DNA of 8,656 bases from an uncultured Micrococcaceae bacterium (GTDB lineage Bacteria > Actinomycetota > Actinomycetes > Actinomycetales > Micrococcaceae): assembly GCA_937896705.1 (NCBI GenBank), contig CALBOC010000379.1:1-8656 (forward strand), in the 5' to 3' direction. Shown here one piece after another: positions 1 to 6,430 of the stretch. The notes beneath the pieces are model-generated. The model worked only from the letters and a program-made list of their open reading frames with translations, was not told where the DNA came from and did not search any database. The stretch's first letter is position 1. Every line of letters begins with the position of its first letter. A program made the position numbers and the translations under genes.

Positions 1-516
1 GTCGATGCTGGGTACGGGGCTGGGCACCGAGACGACCATGACGATCCCGGTCTTGTCTAGACGACGGGCAAGATAGCTGATGAGCTGTTGGCTGTGGGCA
101 TCGGCCAGGTGAATGTCATCGACTAACACCACGAGGTTATCGGTGGCTCGCCATTCGGCTAATACCTGCTGGCAAGCCGCAATAAAAGCCGCGCCGTGTT
201 CGGAGGCTGGCCCCTTGAGCGTCTCGGTGAGCTCGGGGAACAGGTTGCTGTGCAGGGTGGGCACCGTGACTTCGATGAGTCGTTCGACCAGCGCAAGGGG
301 TAGGTCACGTACCCAGCGTTCGACCGCGACGTAACGGGCGTCATCACGAAAGCGCCGGTAGAGGTTGTGCAGGATGCTGGTGCGTCCTGCGCCTCGACGT
401 CCTTCGATAATGACCAGCCCGCCGCCGCGGTCGCGCTCGTCGCAGACTGCTTTGATGGCACGTTGGCTGGCGGACCAGTTGGGTGGTCCTTCCGGTCCGG
501 TATGCGCTGTGCGCAC
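1..516 (-). CDS. benR: LAL-type LuxR-family regulator, N-terminal part (probable BenR), cut by window edge
   Basis: Only the first 172 codons are here; the frame stays open to the left edge. It starts at GTG (516-514), chosen because GGAGG lies 5 nt upstream, directly after the benD stop. What is visible is an NTP-binding domain of the LAL (large ATP-binding LuxR) type: a P-loop-like stretch GRRGAGRTS at residues 39-47 and a Walker B motif, LVVLVDDIHLAD, at residues 129-140. The DDxHxAD form is typical of LAL/AAA-type signalling ATPases. The invariant Walker A lysine is Arg45 here, so ATP binding or hydrolysis may be altered. The expected C-terminal LuxR helix-turn-helix would lie outside the window. 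Known context: in Corynebacterium glutamicum a LuxR-type activator, BenR, sits downstream of benABCD. Naming this gene benR rests on that position and the domain type. A different LAL protein is possible. Confidence 0.75.
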   Translation of the reverse strand, partial: MRTAHTGPEGPPNWSASQRAIKAVCDERDRGGGLVIIEGRRGAGRTSILHNLYRRFRDDARYVAVERWVRDLPLALVERLIEVTVPTLHSNLFPELTETLKGPASEHGAAFIAACQQVLAEWRATDNLVVLVDDIHLADAHSQQLISYLARRLDKTGIVMVVSVPSPVPSID

Positions 517-521
517 CGCAG

Positions 522-526
522 CCTCC
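522..526 (-). promoter_or_regulatory. Shine-Dalgarno of the regulator gene, abutting the benD stop codon
   Basis: On the minus strand the benD stop TAA (529-527) is followed at once by GGAGG (526-522), 5 nt of spacer, and the GTG start (516-514). This decides the GTG start and implies that ribosomes finishing benD can reinitiate on the regulator, tying its level to expression of the catabolic operon. Confidence 0.75.
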
Positions 527-1321
527 TTACATGCCCTGGTCTCCGCCGCCGACTGGCAGCACGCTACCTGTTATGTAGGATGCCGCATCCGAGGCGAGAA
601 ACACAATCGGTTCAGCCTGTTCGCGTAAGGTCCCGTAACGCTGCATTAACGACGAATCCACCGTTTGGTCCACGACCTGTTGGGCCCAGGTTTCTTCTTG
701 GGCGCCTTCGGGTCCGGGTCCGCGCGGAATGGTTCTGGCTGGAGCATCGGTACCGCCCGGGGCGGTCGCGACCACGCGAATCCCATCGGGTGCGGCTTCC
801 ATGGCCAGCGACGCCGTGAGGGCATTGACCCCACCTTTGGCCGCGGAATACGGCACCCGGTTCACACCGCGGGTGGCCACCGACGACACATTGACGATCG
901 TGCCGGCCTGGCGCTCTTTCATGCTCGGCAGCACGGCGCGGGCCATCCACAACGTCGGGAACAACGACCGAGTGATTTCGGCCTGGATCTTGTCGGGATC
1001 GTAGTGCTCGTAGGGGCGCGACCAGATGGTCCCACCCACCGCGTTGATGCAGACATCCACGCGGTCGAATTCGGCCAGCGCAAAGTCCACCGCATCGGCG
1101 GCACCCTGCCAGGTTTCTAAATCCGCCAGGGTGTGGACCGCGGTGGCCCCGCCGTCCGTGAGTTCCTCGGTGACCTGGCCTACTTGTTCAGCCCGGTCCA
1201 CCAGGACCAACTGCGCTCCCTGCTCGGCGGCGACTCGGGCGACTTCTCGCCCAATGCCCTGAGCTGCGCCCGTAACCAGAACGACTTTTCCATCAAGTAC
1301 TCGTTGTGCATTATTCATCAT
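527..1321 (-). CDS. benD: 1,6-dihydroxycyclohexa-2,4-diene-1-carboxylate dehydrogenase (benzoate cis-diol dehydrogenase)
   Basis: A 264-residue cytoplasmic short-chain dehydrogenase/reductase. BenD oxidises the cis-diol carboxylate made by BenABC with NAD+; loss of CO2 then gives catechol. The SDR hallmarks are in order: the TGxxxGIG nucleotide-binding loop at residues 17-24, NAVGG at 93-97, catalytic Ser at 146 or 147, and the YxxxK pair Tyr158/Lys162, inside a VPYSAAKGG segment typical of BenD/XylL. Length is normal for the family. The start ATG (1321-1319) overlaps the benC stop as ATGA, which favours this first Met over the adjacent second one and implies translational coupling; no strong Shine-Dalgarno is visible. 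The function rests on the family match plus its place right behind benABC. Confidence 0.93.
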   Translation of the reverse strand: MMNNAQRVLDGKVVLVTGAAQGIGREVARVAAEQGAQLVLVDRAEQVGQVTEELTDGGATAVHTLADLETWQGAADAVDFALAEFDRVDVCINAVGGTIWSRPYEHYDPDKIQAEITRSLFPTLWMARAVLPSMKERQAGTIVNVSSVATRGVNRVPYSAAKGGVNALTASLAMEAAPDGIRVVATAPGGTDAPARTIPRGPGPEGAQEETWAQQVVDQTVDSSLMQRYGTLREQAEPIVFLASDAASYITGSVLPVGGGDQGM

Positions 1322-2898
1322 GCGACGTCATCTTTTTCGATTGCTTCGCGCATCGTGTTCCGGGCGAACTCGTTGTGCGATTGGATGATCCGGCGGACTG
1401 CGCTCAGATCCTCTTTTTCGAAAGCGTCGACCAGGTCGAAGTGTTCTTGCGTGATTTCCGGTGCCAGCCAGCTGTCGTCATTAAGTGCTTCTGCCATTTG
1501 GGCATTGACGTTGAGCCGACGGTAGGAATCGAAGAAGGTGGGGTCATCACTGAGTTCGAACAGGTATTCGTGGAAGGCGTCATTGGATTTGACGAAGCCT
1601 TCAGAATCAGTGACAGCGTCCCCTGCCTCGTTGAGGTACTGCTTGGCATTTTCGGCCAGGCGACGGAAATGTTTGAGCTGTTCTTCGGTCAGGTTGCCGA
1701 TCATCAGCTCGCTGATGGCCAGTTCCAGTCCCATCCGGGCGTCCAAGTGCGCCATCGAATCCTGGGTGCGGAACGACAGTCGGCCGGTCTGCAGGGTCGA
1801 GACCGCGTCGGAGGCTGAGATTTCGTCGCCCTTTTCGGCAAGGACTTCCTGGCTGACCGGAGCGCCGGTTTCCTCGTCCCCGCCGGTGGTGGCCTTGGGT
1901 GCGAAGCGTTCGAAGTAGAAGTTCGCCGGAGCGATCCCCTGGTCGTTGAACCAGCCCTCGACCGCGTTAACCATTGCTGGCGGACCGCACAGGTAGACGT
2001 CGACGTCGCCGCCATCGAGGTGTTCATCGTTGATGTAGCCGGTCACATACCCGGTGTTCTCGTGGGTGGTCTCAGGACTGGAGACACAGTAGGTGTAGCT
2101 AAAGTTCGGGAGTTTTTCGACGTATTCATCCAGCACGTCCAATCCCACGACGTCGATATCGTTGGTGACCCCGTAGATCAGGTGGGCCGGTTGGGTGACT
2201 TCATCGGTCACCATTTTTTCCAGCATCGACAGAATTGGGGCCAGCCCGGTACCACCGGCGAGCAGCAGCATGCGGCGCTGCGGTGCGCGCAGGAAGAAGC
2301 TGCCAAACGGTCCGGTCATGGTCAGTTCGTCACCGACCTGGGCGCGCTGGGCCAAGTAGTCGCTCATCGCGCCGTCGGGGGTAATGCGCACCATGAATGA
2401 GGTGTCGTCATCCTTGGTTCCCGAGCTAAACGAGTAGGAGCGCTCCTGATCGGTGCCGGGGACTTTGAGGTTCATGTACTGACCGGGCAGGAACATCAGG
2501 TTCTCCCGGTCTTCAACAGCTAGCGAGAAGGACACGGTCGAGTCCGAATGGTGGACCAGTTCGGTCATGGTGGCCTTGAATTCAGAAGCCGACGTCTTAG
2601 CCATCTCTGAGGTGGCGGGGACTTCGACAATCATGTCGGATTCTGGTTCGGACTGACAGGTCAGCAGATACCCGCGGTCCAGCTCATCTTCGGTCATCGC
2701 ATCATCGATGAAATCGCCCGGATCAAATTCCCCGGAAACGCAGAAGGCCTTACAGGTTCCGCAAGCGCCGTCCCGGCAGTCGGACGGCAGGTTGATGCGG
2801 GCCTTATAGGCGGCATCCATGATGGTTTCAAATCTGCCGACTTTGATCATGCGTGTGACGCCGTCTTCAAACGTCAGAGCTACTTCGTTGCTAGTCAT
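1318..2898 (-). CDS. benC: Benzoate 1,2-dioxygenase electron transfer component, with C-terminal FCD-like domain
   Basis: A 526-residue reductase passing electrons from NADH through FAD and a 2Fe-2S centre to BenAB. Domains in order: plant-type ferredoxin (about 1-95) with cluster ligands Cys41, Cys46, Cys49 and Cys81; FAD domain (about 105-205) with RSYSFSS at 153-159; NAD domain (about 208-332) with GGTGLAP at 215-221, YLCGPPAMV at 302-310 and the terminal FERF at 329-332. The proteobacterial protein (about 335-340 residues, from memory) ends there. Here a linker (333-375) leads to roughly 150 further helical residues resembling the FCD ligand-binding domain of GntR regulators: an ARMGLELAISELM start, NDAFH at 439-443, and His486 and His508 at typical spacing. 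No helix-turn-helix is present. From memory, other actinobacterial BenC proteins are also about 510-520 residues, so the extension is probably lineage-wide. Its role is unknown. The start ATG has GAGG 7 nt upstream. Confidence 0.93.
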   Translation of the reverse strand: MTSNEVALTFEDGVTRMIKVGRFETIMDAAYKARINLPSDCRDGACGTCKAFCVSGEFDPGDFIDDAMTEDELDRGYLLTCQSEPESDMIVEVPATSEMAKTSASEFKATMTELVHHSDSTVSFSLAVEDRENLMFLPGQYMNLKVPGTDQERSYSFSSGTKDDDTSFMVRITPDGAMSDYLAQRAQVGDELTMTGPFGSFFLRAPQRRMLLLAGGTGLAPILSMLEKMVTDEVTQPAHLIYGVTNDIDVVGLDVLDEYVEKLPNFSYTYCVSSPETTHENTGYVTGYINDEHLDGGDVDVYLCGPPAMVNAVEGWFNDQGIAPANFYFERFAPKATTGGDEETGAPVSQEVLAEKGDEISASDAVSTLQTGRLSFRTQDSMAHLDARMGLELAISELMIGNLTEEQLKHFRRLAENAKQYLNEAGDAVTDSEGFVKSNDAFHEYLFELSDDPTFFDSYRRLNVNAQMAEALNDDSWLAPEITQEHFDLVDAFEKEDLSAVRRIIQSHNEFARNTMREAIEKDDVA

Positions 2899-2929
2899 TG
2901 GTATACCTCGATAGAAAACTTGAGTGCGA

Positions 2930-2967
2930 CGGGGGCGTCCGGCGCTTAGGGTCGCCGGACGCCCCCG
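2930..2967 (-). other. Intercistronic hairpin between benB and benC
   Basis: A perfect 15-bp GC-rich stem (2930-2944 with 2953-2967) and an 8-nt loop fill the middle of the 88-nt benB-benC gap. On the transcript it lies 19 nt after the benB stop and 31 nt before the benC start. No U-run follows directly; a short UUUU comes only about 10 nt later, so it is a poor intrinsic terminator. An mRNA-stabilising or processing hairpin that sets oxygenase above reductase is the likelier reading, but partial attenuation cannot be excluded. Confidence 0.75.
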
Positions 2968-2986
2968 AGATCGGAGATCGCGTCGG

Positions 2987-3526
2987 TTAGATCATGTAGA
3001 CGTCGATCAAGTGATTGATGTAGTCATTTTTCAAAATGACCTTCTTGCTGGCGATCTGTGGTGTCTCACCGGACAGATCAATGGTGTAGAAGCTGGTCCC
3101 GAAGTACGTCGTGGTCGTGTTGTACCGGAAGTACAGGGTGAACCAGTTGAACCGGACATCGACCAGGTGTGGGTTTTGTTCATCGCGCGACATGAATTCG
3201 ATGTCGGTGATGTTGTGACCCGTGCGTGGTTCGGGGATCGAGGTTGCCGAAGAGCGCTCGGTTTTGATCCGGAACACGCGGTCTTCGATTCCCGAACGAT
3301 CCGGGTAGTAGATCAGCGAGATCTCGGTTTGAGGATCCGAGGTCAGGGTCTCATCGACGTCCCAGGCGGGCATCCAAAACGGGGCGTCTTCCCGGTAGCA
3401 CTCGATCCAGGCGTCAAAGTCCCGATCGTCGAGCAGGCGTGCTTCGCGGTAGAGGAACTGGCGGATGATTTCGGCTTCTTCCAGGCTAACGACCAGCCCG
3501 GTGGATTCCATTGTGGTTTCAGACAT
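2987..3526 (-). CDS. benB: Benzoate 1,2-dioxygenase, beta (small) subunit
   Basis: A 179-residue protein of the ring-hydroxylating dioxygenase beta-subunit family (NTF2-like cone fold). It is a structural partner of BenA in the oxygenase and binds no metal. Recognisable family features are an N-terminal helix with EEAEIIRQFLYREARLLDD at residues 16-34, then DFDAWIECYREDAPFWMPA at 36-54, and the YYPDRSGIEDRVFRI stretch (73-87). The usual length is about 160 residues; the extra residues are at the N-terminus, where Met6 is an alternative start. Met1 is preferred because GAAAG lies 8 nt upstream, while Met6 has no Shine-Dalgarno. It sits 30 nt behind benA, as expected for stoichiometric subunits. 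Confidence 0.93.
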   Translation of the reverse strand: MSETTMESTGLVVSLEEAEIIRQFLYREARLLDDRDFDAWIECYREDAPFWMPAWDVDETLTSDPQTEISLIYYPDRSGIEDRVFRIKTERSSATSIPEPRTGHNITDIEFMSRDEQNPHLVDVRFNWFTLYFRYNTTTTYFGTSFYTIDLSGETPQIASKKVILKNDYINHLIDVYMI

Positions 3527-3556
3527 AAGGCGTTCTTTCGTTGACGTGGCGGGTGA

Positions 3557-4906
3557 CTAGTTCGCGTTTTCTTCGGCGATAGCCTCGGTCATGACTTCTT
3601 GCCAGTAGGCGTGCTGGATTGGGAACAGGCCTTCGTCCTCGGTGCGGGCACCCGACGAGATCGGGTTCATACCCAGGGCCTTGGCTTGTTCGTCCGGACC
3701 ATCAATCTGGTGGGTCTGGCCGCGGGACATGTCGTTCCAGCGAGCGGCAGTGGCCTGGTAGGCCTTCTGTGATGCGCGGAATTCTTCGAGGTCATCCGGG
3801 GTGGCCATACCGGAGGCGTTGAAGAAGTCTTCGTACTGGCGGATGCGTGCCGCACGAGCGTCGGCTGGTTCACCCTTCGGAGCGAAGGCGTAGATGGTGA
3901 CTTCGGTCTTATCCACCGAGATCGGGCGGAAGTGACGAATCTGTGTGGAGAACTGGTCCATCAGGTACACGTTGGGGTACAGGCACAGGTTGCGCGAGAC
4001 GTTGACCATGAAGTTGGCCATTTCTTCACCGTGTTCTTCGATGAGCTCGTCACGACGCTCCCACAGTGGGCGATCTTCGGGGTTGGTCCATTCCTGCCAC
4101 AGCAACAGGTGGCCGTGCGGGAAGGAGTAGTAGCCACCGTTGACCTTGCCCCAGCCGCCGGCATCCATGGCTTTGGTTTCGTTCTTGGAATCACCCGAGG
4201 TACGACGGGCGGTGGTGGCCGCGTAGTTCCAGTGCACTGCGGTCACGTGGTAGCCGTCGGCGCCGTTTTCGGTCTGGAGTTTCCAGTTGCCGTCATAGGT
4301 GTAGGTCGAGGCACCCTTGAGAACTTCCAGGCCCTCTGGCGACTGATCGACCATCGAGTCGATGATGGTGGTCGCATCGCCCAGGTGCTCTTCCAGCGGC
4401 AGGACATCCGGGTTCAGCGAACCGAATAGGAACCCACGGTAGCTATCGAATTTGACCTTGGTCAGGTCGTGCGAGCCGTTTTGGTTGAAGTTCTCCGGGT
4501 AGCCGGCGCGACGGCCGTCTTTGACCTTGAGGAGTTCGCCGGTGTTGCGGAAGGTCCAGCCGTGGAACGGGCAGGTGAAGGTGGTGCGGTTGTCGGTCTT
4601 TTTCCGGCACAGCATCGCACCGCGGTGCGCACAAGCGTTAATCAGGCAGTTCAGGCCGCCTTCTTTATCGCGCGTGATCACCACTGGCTGGCGGCCGATG
4701 TAGGTGGTGAAGTAGTCGCCGATTTCTGGGATCTGGGATTCGTGCGCCAGGTATACCCAGTTGCCTTCGAAGATGTGTTTCATCTCCAGTTCGAAGATCT
4801 CTTCATCGGTGAAGACCTGACGGTCCACGCGGTGGACGCCTTCTTCTGGTTTTTCTTGCACGCCGTGTTCAATCAGCTGCTGTGTGGTGTTAGCGGTCTG
4901 AGTCAT
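3557..4906 (-). CDS. benA: Benzoate 1,2-dioxygenase, alpha (large, catalytic) subunit
   Basis: A 449-residue Rieske non-haem iron oxygenase subunit that adds O2 to benzoate, giving the cis-1,2-diol carboxylate. The Rieske centre is complete: Cys92-x-His94 and Cys112-x2-His115, within CAHRGAMLC and CPFHGWTF. The catalytic domain carries [13 protein letters not shown] at residues 213-225, supplying iron ligands His220 and His225 and the bridging Asp217; the third ligand is probably Asp371 or Asp372 in the DDLEEFR segment. Length and motif order are normal for BenA/XylX. The start is well supported: AGGAGG (4917-4912) with a 5-nt spacer, the strongest ribosome site in the window. It is first in the benABCD-regulator operon and faces the divergent control region. 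Toluate or another substituted benzoate cannot be ruled out as substrate, but the benE and benK neighbours favour benzoate. Confidence 0.95.
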   Translation of the reverse strand: MTQTANTTQQLIEHGVQEKPEEGVHRVDRQVFTDEEIFELEMKHIFEGNWVYLAHESQIPEIGDYFTTYIGRQPVVITRDKEGGLNCLINACAHRGAMLCRKKTDNRTTFTCPFHGWTFRNTGELLKVKDGRRAGYPENFNQNGSHDLTKVKFDSYRGFLFGSLNPDVLPLEEHLGDATTIIDSMVDQSPEGLEVLKGASTYTYDGNWKLQTENGADGYHVTAVHWNYAATTARRTSGDSKNETKAMDAGGWGKVNGGYYSFPHGHLLLWQEWTNPEDRPLWERRDELIEEHGEEMANFMVNVSRNLCLYPNVYLMDQFSTQIRHFRPISVDKTEVTIYAFAPKGEPADARAARIRQYEDFFNASGMATPDDLEEFRASQKAYQATAARWNDMSRGQTHQIDGPDEQAKALGMNPISSGARTEDEGLFPIQHAYWQEVMTEAIAEENAN

Positions 4907-4924
4907 CGGGACCTCCTAAGTAGG

Positions 4925-4941
4925 TGGCAAAACGTGTGCCA
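4925..4941. promoter_or_regulatory. Imperfect palindrome TGGCA-N7-TGCCA, candidate operator
   Basis: TGGCAAAACGTGTGCCA has 5-bp perfect arms, and two further inner positions match, around a central C. It lies only 8 nt upstream of the benA Shine-Dalgarno, so it would overlap the 5' leader or the promoter. A bound repressor or activator, or a leader hairpin, are all possible. No known consensus is claimed. Confidence 0.4.
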
Positions 4942-4963
4942 AATTACGTTACTGAACGTTTGG
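4939..4963. promoter_or_regulatory. Imperfect inverted repeat CCAA-ATT-ACGTT-ACTG-AACGT-TTGG, candidate operator
   Basis: The core ACGTT-ACTG-AACGT (4946-4959) is a perfect 5-bp inverted repeat; outside it CCAA (4939-4942) pairs with TTGG (4960-4963) with a 3-nt bulge on the left. It lies between the CRP-like site and benA, where a pathway-specific regulator such as the LAL protein could bind. This is positional inference only. Confidence 0.35.
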
Positions 4964-4980
4964 TTAACACTCTGGCACCT

Positions 4981-4996
4981 TGTGAGTCGACTCACA
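4981..4996. promoter_or_regulatory. Perfect CRP/GlxR-type palindrome TGTGA-N6-TCACA
   Basis: TGTGAGTCGACTCACA is a perfect 16-bp palindrome and matches the known cAMP-receptor consensus TGTGA-N6-TCACA shared by Crp and the actinobacterial GlxR. Its centre is about 82 bp upstream of the benA start and about 125 bp upstream of the benE start, so one site could serve both units. It would link the benzoate genes to global carbon control. Which protein binds, and whether it activates or represses, is not visible. Confidence 0.75.
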
Positions 4997-5102
4997 TCAG
5001 GGGGGTGCCTAGGGTTGACCCAGGGGGTCTCCCGCGGCCTCAGGCCCCTTGCTAGTGTCACTGTCTAGTCCTGTATCCGTGACCTACATCGCACTTGATT
5101 GT

Positions 5103-5106
5103 GAGG
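5103..5106 (+). promoter_or_regulatory. Shine-Dalgarno deciding the TTG start of benE
   Basis: GAGG (5103-5106) lies 7 nt before the TTG at 5114. The TGA at 5102-5104 is in frame with benE, so no upstream start is possible. The next ATG or GTG codons lie inside the first membrane segment, leaving TTG as the only sensible start. Confidence 0.7.
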
Positions 5107-5113
5107 CCCCTAC

Positions 5114-6430
5114 TTGGTCCAACGACTCGCCGCAGCCTGGCGCGACACGTCCTTTTCAGCCTGGAATGCCGGGCTGATAGCGGTGTTCATTTCGTTTGCC
5201 GGCCCGATGGCGCTGATCTTGCAGGCGGCCGAAACCGGCGGTCTTGACCCTGCCACCACGGTGTCGTGGGTGTGGGCCGCATCGGTGTGCACCGGGATCA
5301 TCACGCTGGTCATGAGTCTGACGATGCGCCTGCCGATGATTGCCGCCTGGTCGATTCCCGGATCCGTCCTGCTCATCAGCGGGCTGCAGCGCTACGATAT
5401 CTCCGAACTCGTCGGGGTGTACCTGGTGGTCGGCATCGTCTCGGCCCTGCTGAGCATCACCGGGGTGTTCTCGAAGCTCCTGTCGATCGTTCCCAGTGGG
5501 GTGACCAACGGGGTGCTGGCCGGAATCTTGTTGCCGATCTGTTTCAGTGCGGTCACGGCAAGCCAGCAGATGACCGTGATGGCCATCATCATGGTGCTGG
5601 CATTTTTCATTACCCGACGGTTGGCGCCACTATTTGCTGTGCCGGCCGCGATGGGGTCTGGCATTTTGTGGCTGTTTCTCTCCGGTTCGATCGGCAGCGC
5701 ACCGGCGCCGGTGGGCGGCAGCATGGTCGCCCAACCGGTGTGGATTACCCCAAGCTTTGATGTCACAGCGCTGGTCTCGATTGGCGTACCGTTACTATTG
5801 GTCACCATGGCGGGTCAGAACCTGCCGGGCTTGGAGATGATGCGCAGCTTCGGTTACCGCTTTAACGCCCGCACCGCACTGACCGCCTGCAACATCGGCG
5901 GGATCCTGTTTGCCCCGTTCGGATTGCACGCGGCGAATCTAGCCACTGTGACGGGCATCGTGTGTGCCGGCCCCGAAGCCCATCCGGTCCGCAGGAAACG
6001 GTATGTCGCTGGCATCGCGGCGGGCACGTTCTACATCATTGCCGGGATATTTGCTCCGGCAATTGTTATGGTCATGACGATGATCTCGGGTGCCGCGCTG
6101 GCCCTGATTTCCGGGCTGGTACTACTCCCGGCCCTGAACACCGCCCTGACCACCCTGCTGCGTCAACCCGAAACCAAAACCGCTGCGGGCAACAGTCCTG
6201 GCATCGAGGCCGGCATCGTCGCCCTGGTGGTCACCGCCAGCGAACTCAACATCGCCGGCATCACCGCCCCGGCCTGGGGCCTTGCCACCGGCATCCTGGT
6301 GTACGCCCTACTCAGCAACTGGCCCGCCTGGCGCCGGAAACGAGCCACCAATGCTGGGGCATCGGACGCCGCGTCCACTCAAGTTTCGCAACGAACTGCT
6401 GTTACAACAGCCGGAAGGAAAACACTATGA
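5114..6430 (+). CDS. benE: Benzoate/H+ symporter, BenE family
   Basis: A 438-residue inner-membrane transporter with about 11-12 hydrophobic segments, the first at residues 18-38. The BenE signature is clear around residues 266-312: APFGLHAANLATVTGIV, then a GPEAHPVRRKRYVAG loop and GTFYIIAGIF. An inner segment, IPGSVLLISG (81-90), also fits the family. BenE proteins are secondary carriers thought to take up benzoate with protons. It uses a TTG start. The family is usually about 390-400 residues; the excess here is mostly a hydrophilic C-terminal tail after residue 405 (NWPAWRRKR, then a Ser/Thr/Ala-rich stretch). It is first of the rightward unit, divergent from benA, and its stop overlaps the next gene's start as ATGA. 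Confidence 0.92.
   Translation: MVQRLAAAWRDTSFSAWNAGLIAVFISFAGPMALILQAAETGGLDPATTVSWVWAASVCTGIITLVMSLTMRLPMIAAWSIPGSVLLISGLQRYDISELVGVYLVVGIVSALLSITGVFSKLLSIVPSGVTNGVLAGILLPICFSAVTASQQMTVMAIIMVLAFFITRRLAPLFAVPAAMGSGILWLFLSGSIGSAPAPVGGSMVAQPVWITPSFDVTALVSIGVPLLLVTMAGQNLPGLEMMRSFGYRFNARTALTACNIGGILFAPFGLHAANLATVTGIVCAGPEAHPVRRKRYVAGIAAGTFYIIAGIFAPAIVMVMTMISGAALALISGLVLLPALNTALTTLLRQPETKTAAGNSPGIEAGIVALVVTASELNIAGITAPAWGLATGILVYALLSNWPAWRRKRATNAGASDAASTQVSQRTAVTTAGRKTL

Larger units (their letters stand above)
4907..5113. promoter_or_regulatory. Divergent benA / benE control region
   Basis: This 207-bp non-coding stretch must drive benA leftwards and benE rightwards. It holds a perfect CRP/GlxR-like palindrome and a group of weaker inverted repeats next to benA, listed separately. 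No strong sigma-70-type promoter is obvious. For benE the best pair I see is TTGCTA (5049-5054) and TGTATC (5072-5077) with a 17-nt spacer, which is weak. For benA, TAATTT (4946-4941, minus strand) could be a -10 element without a clear -35. Poor core promoters fit activator-dependent transcription. Confidence 0.7.

Noticed and set aside
1306..1818. A 170-codon plus-strand open frame opposite the FCD-like tail of BenC
   Set aside because: It overlaps the BenC tail, whose FCD-like pattern supports the minus strand, and has no motif of its own.
1318..1900. A separate GntR-type regulator gene fused to benC by a sequencing frameshift
   Set aside because: The frame is continuous through the linker and the FCD-like part has no helix-turn-helix ahead of it, so a real fusion is more likely than a merged gene.
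2930..2967. Reading the benB-benC hairpin as an operon-ending terminator
   Set aside because: No U-run follows the stem and benC, benD and the regulator continue on the same strand with coupled starts.
2924..3544. A 206-codon open frame on the plus strand opposite benB
   Set aside because: It mirrors benB antisense, has no family motifs, and benB on the other strand is a clear, full-length, motif-bearing gene in operon context.
4469..5068. A 199-codon open frame on the plus strand opposite the start of benA and across the control region
   Set aside because: It is antisense to the Rieske domain of benA, would run through the promoter palindrome, and shows no recognisable protein features.
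5962..6426. An upstream in-frame extension of the isomerase-like gene to 5962
   Set aside because: The extension is out-of-frame benE sequence, rich in Arg/His/Gly; ATG at 6427 has a good Shine-Dalgarno and the ATGA overlap with benE.
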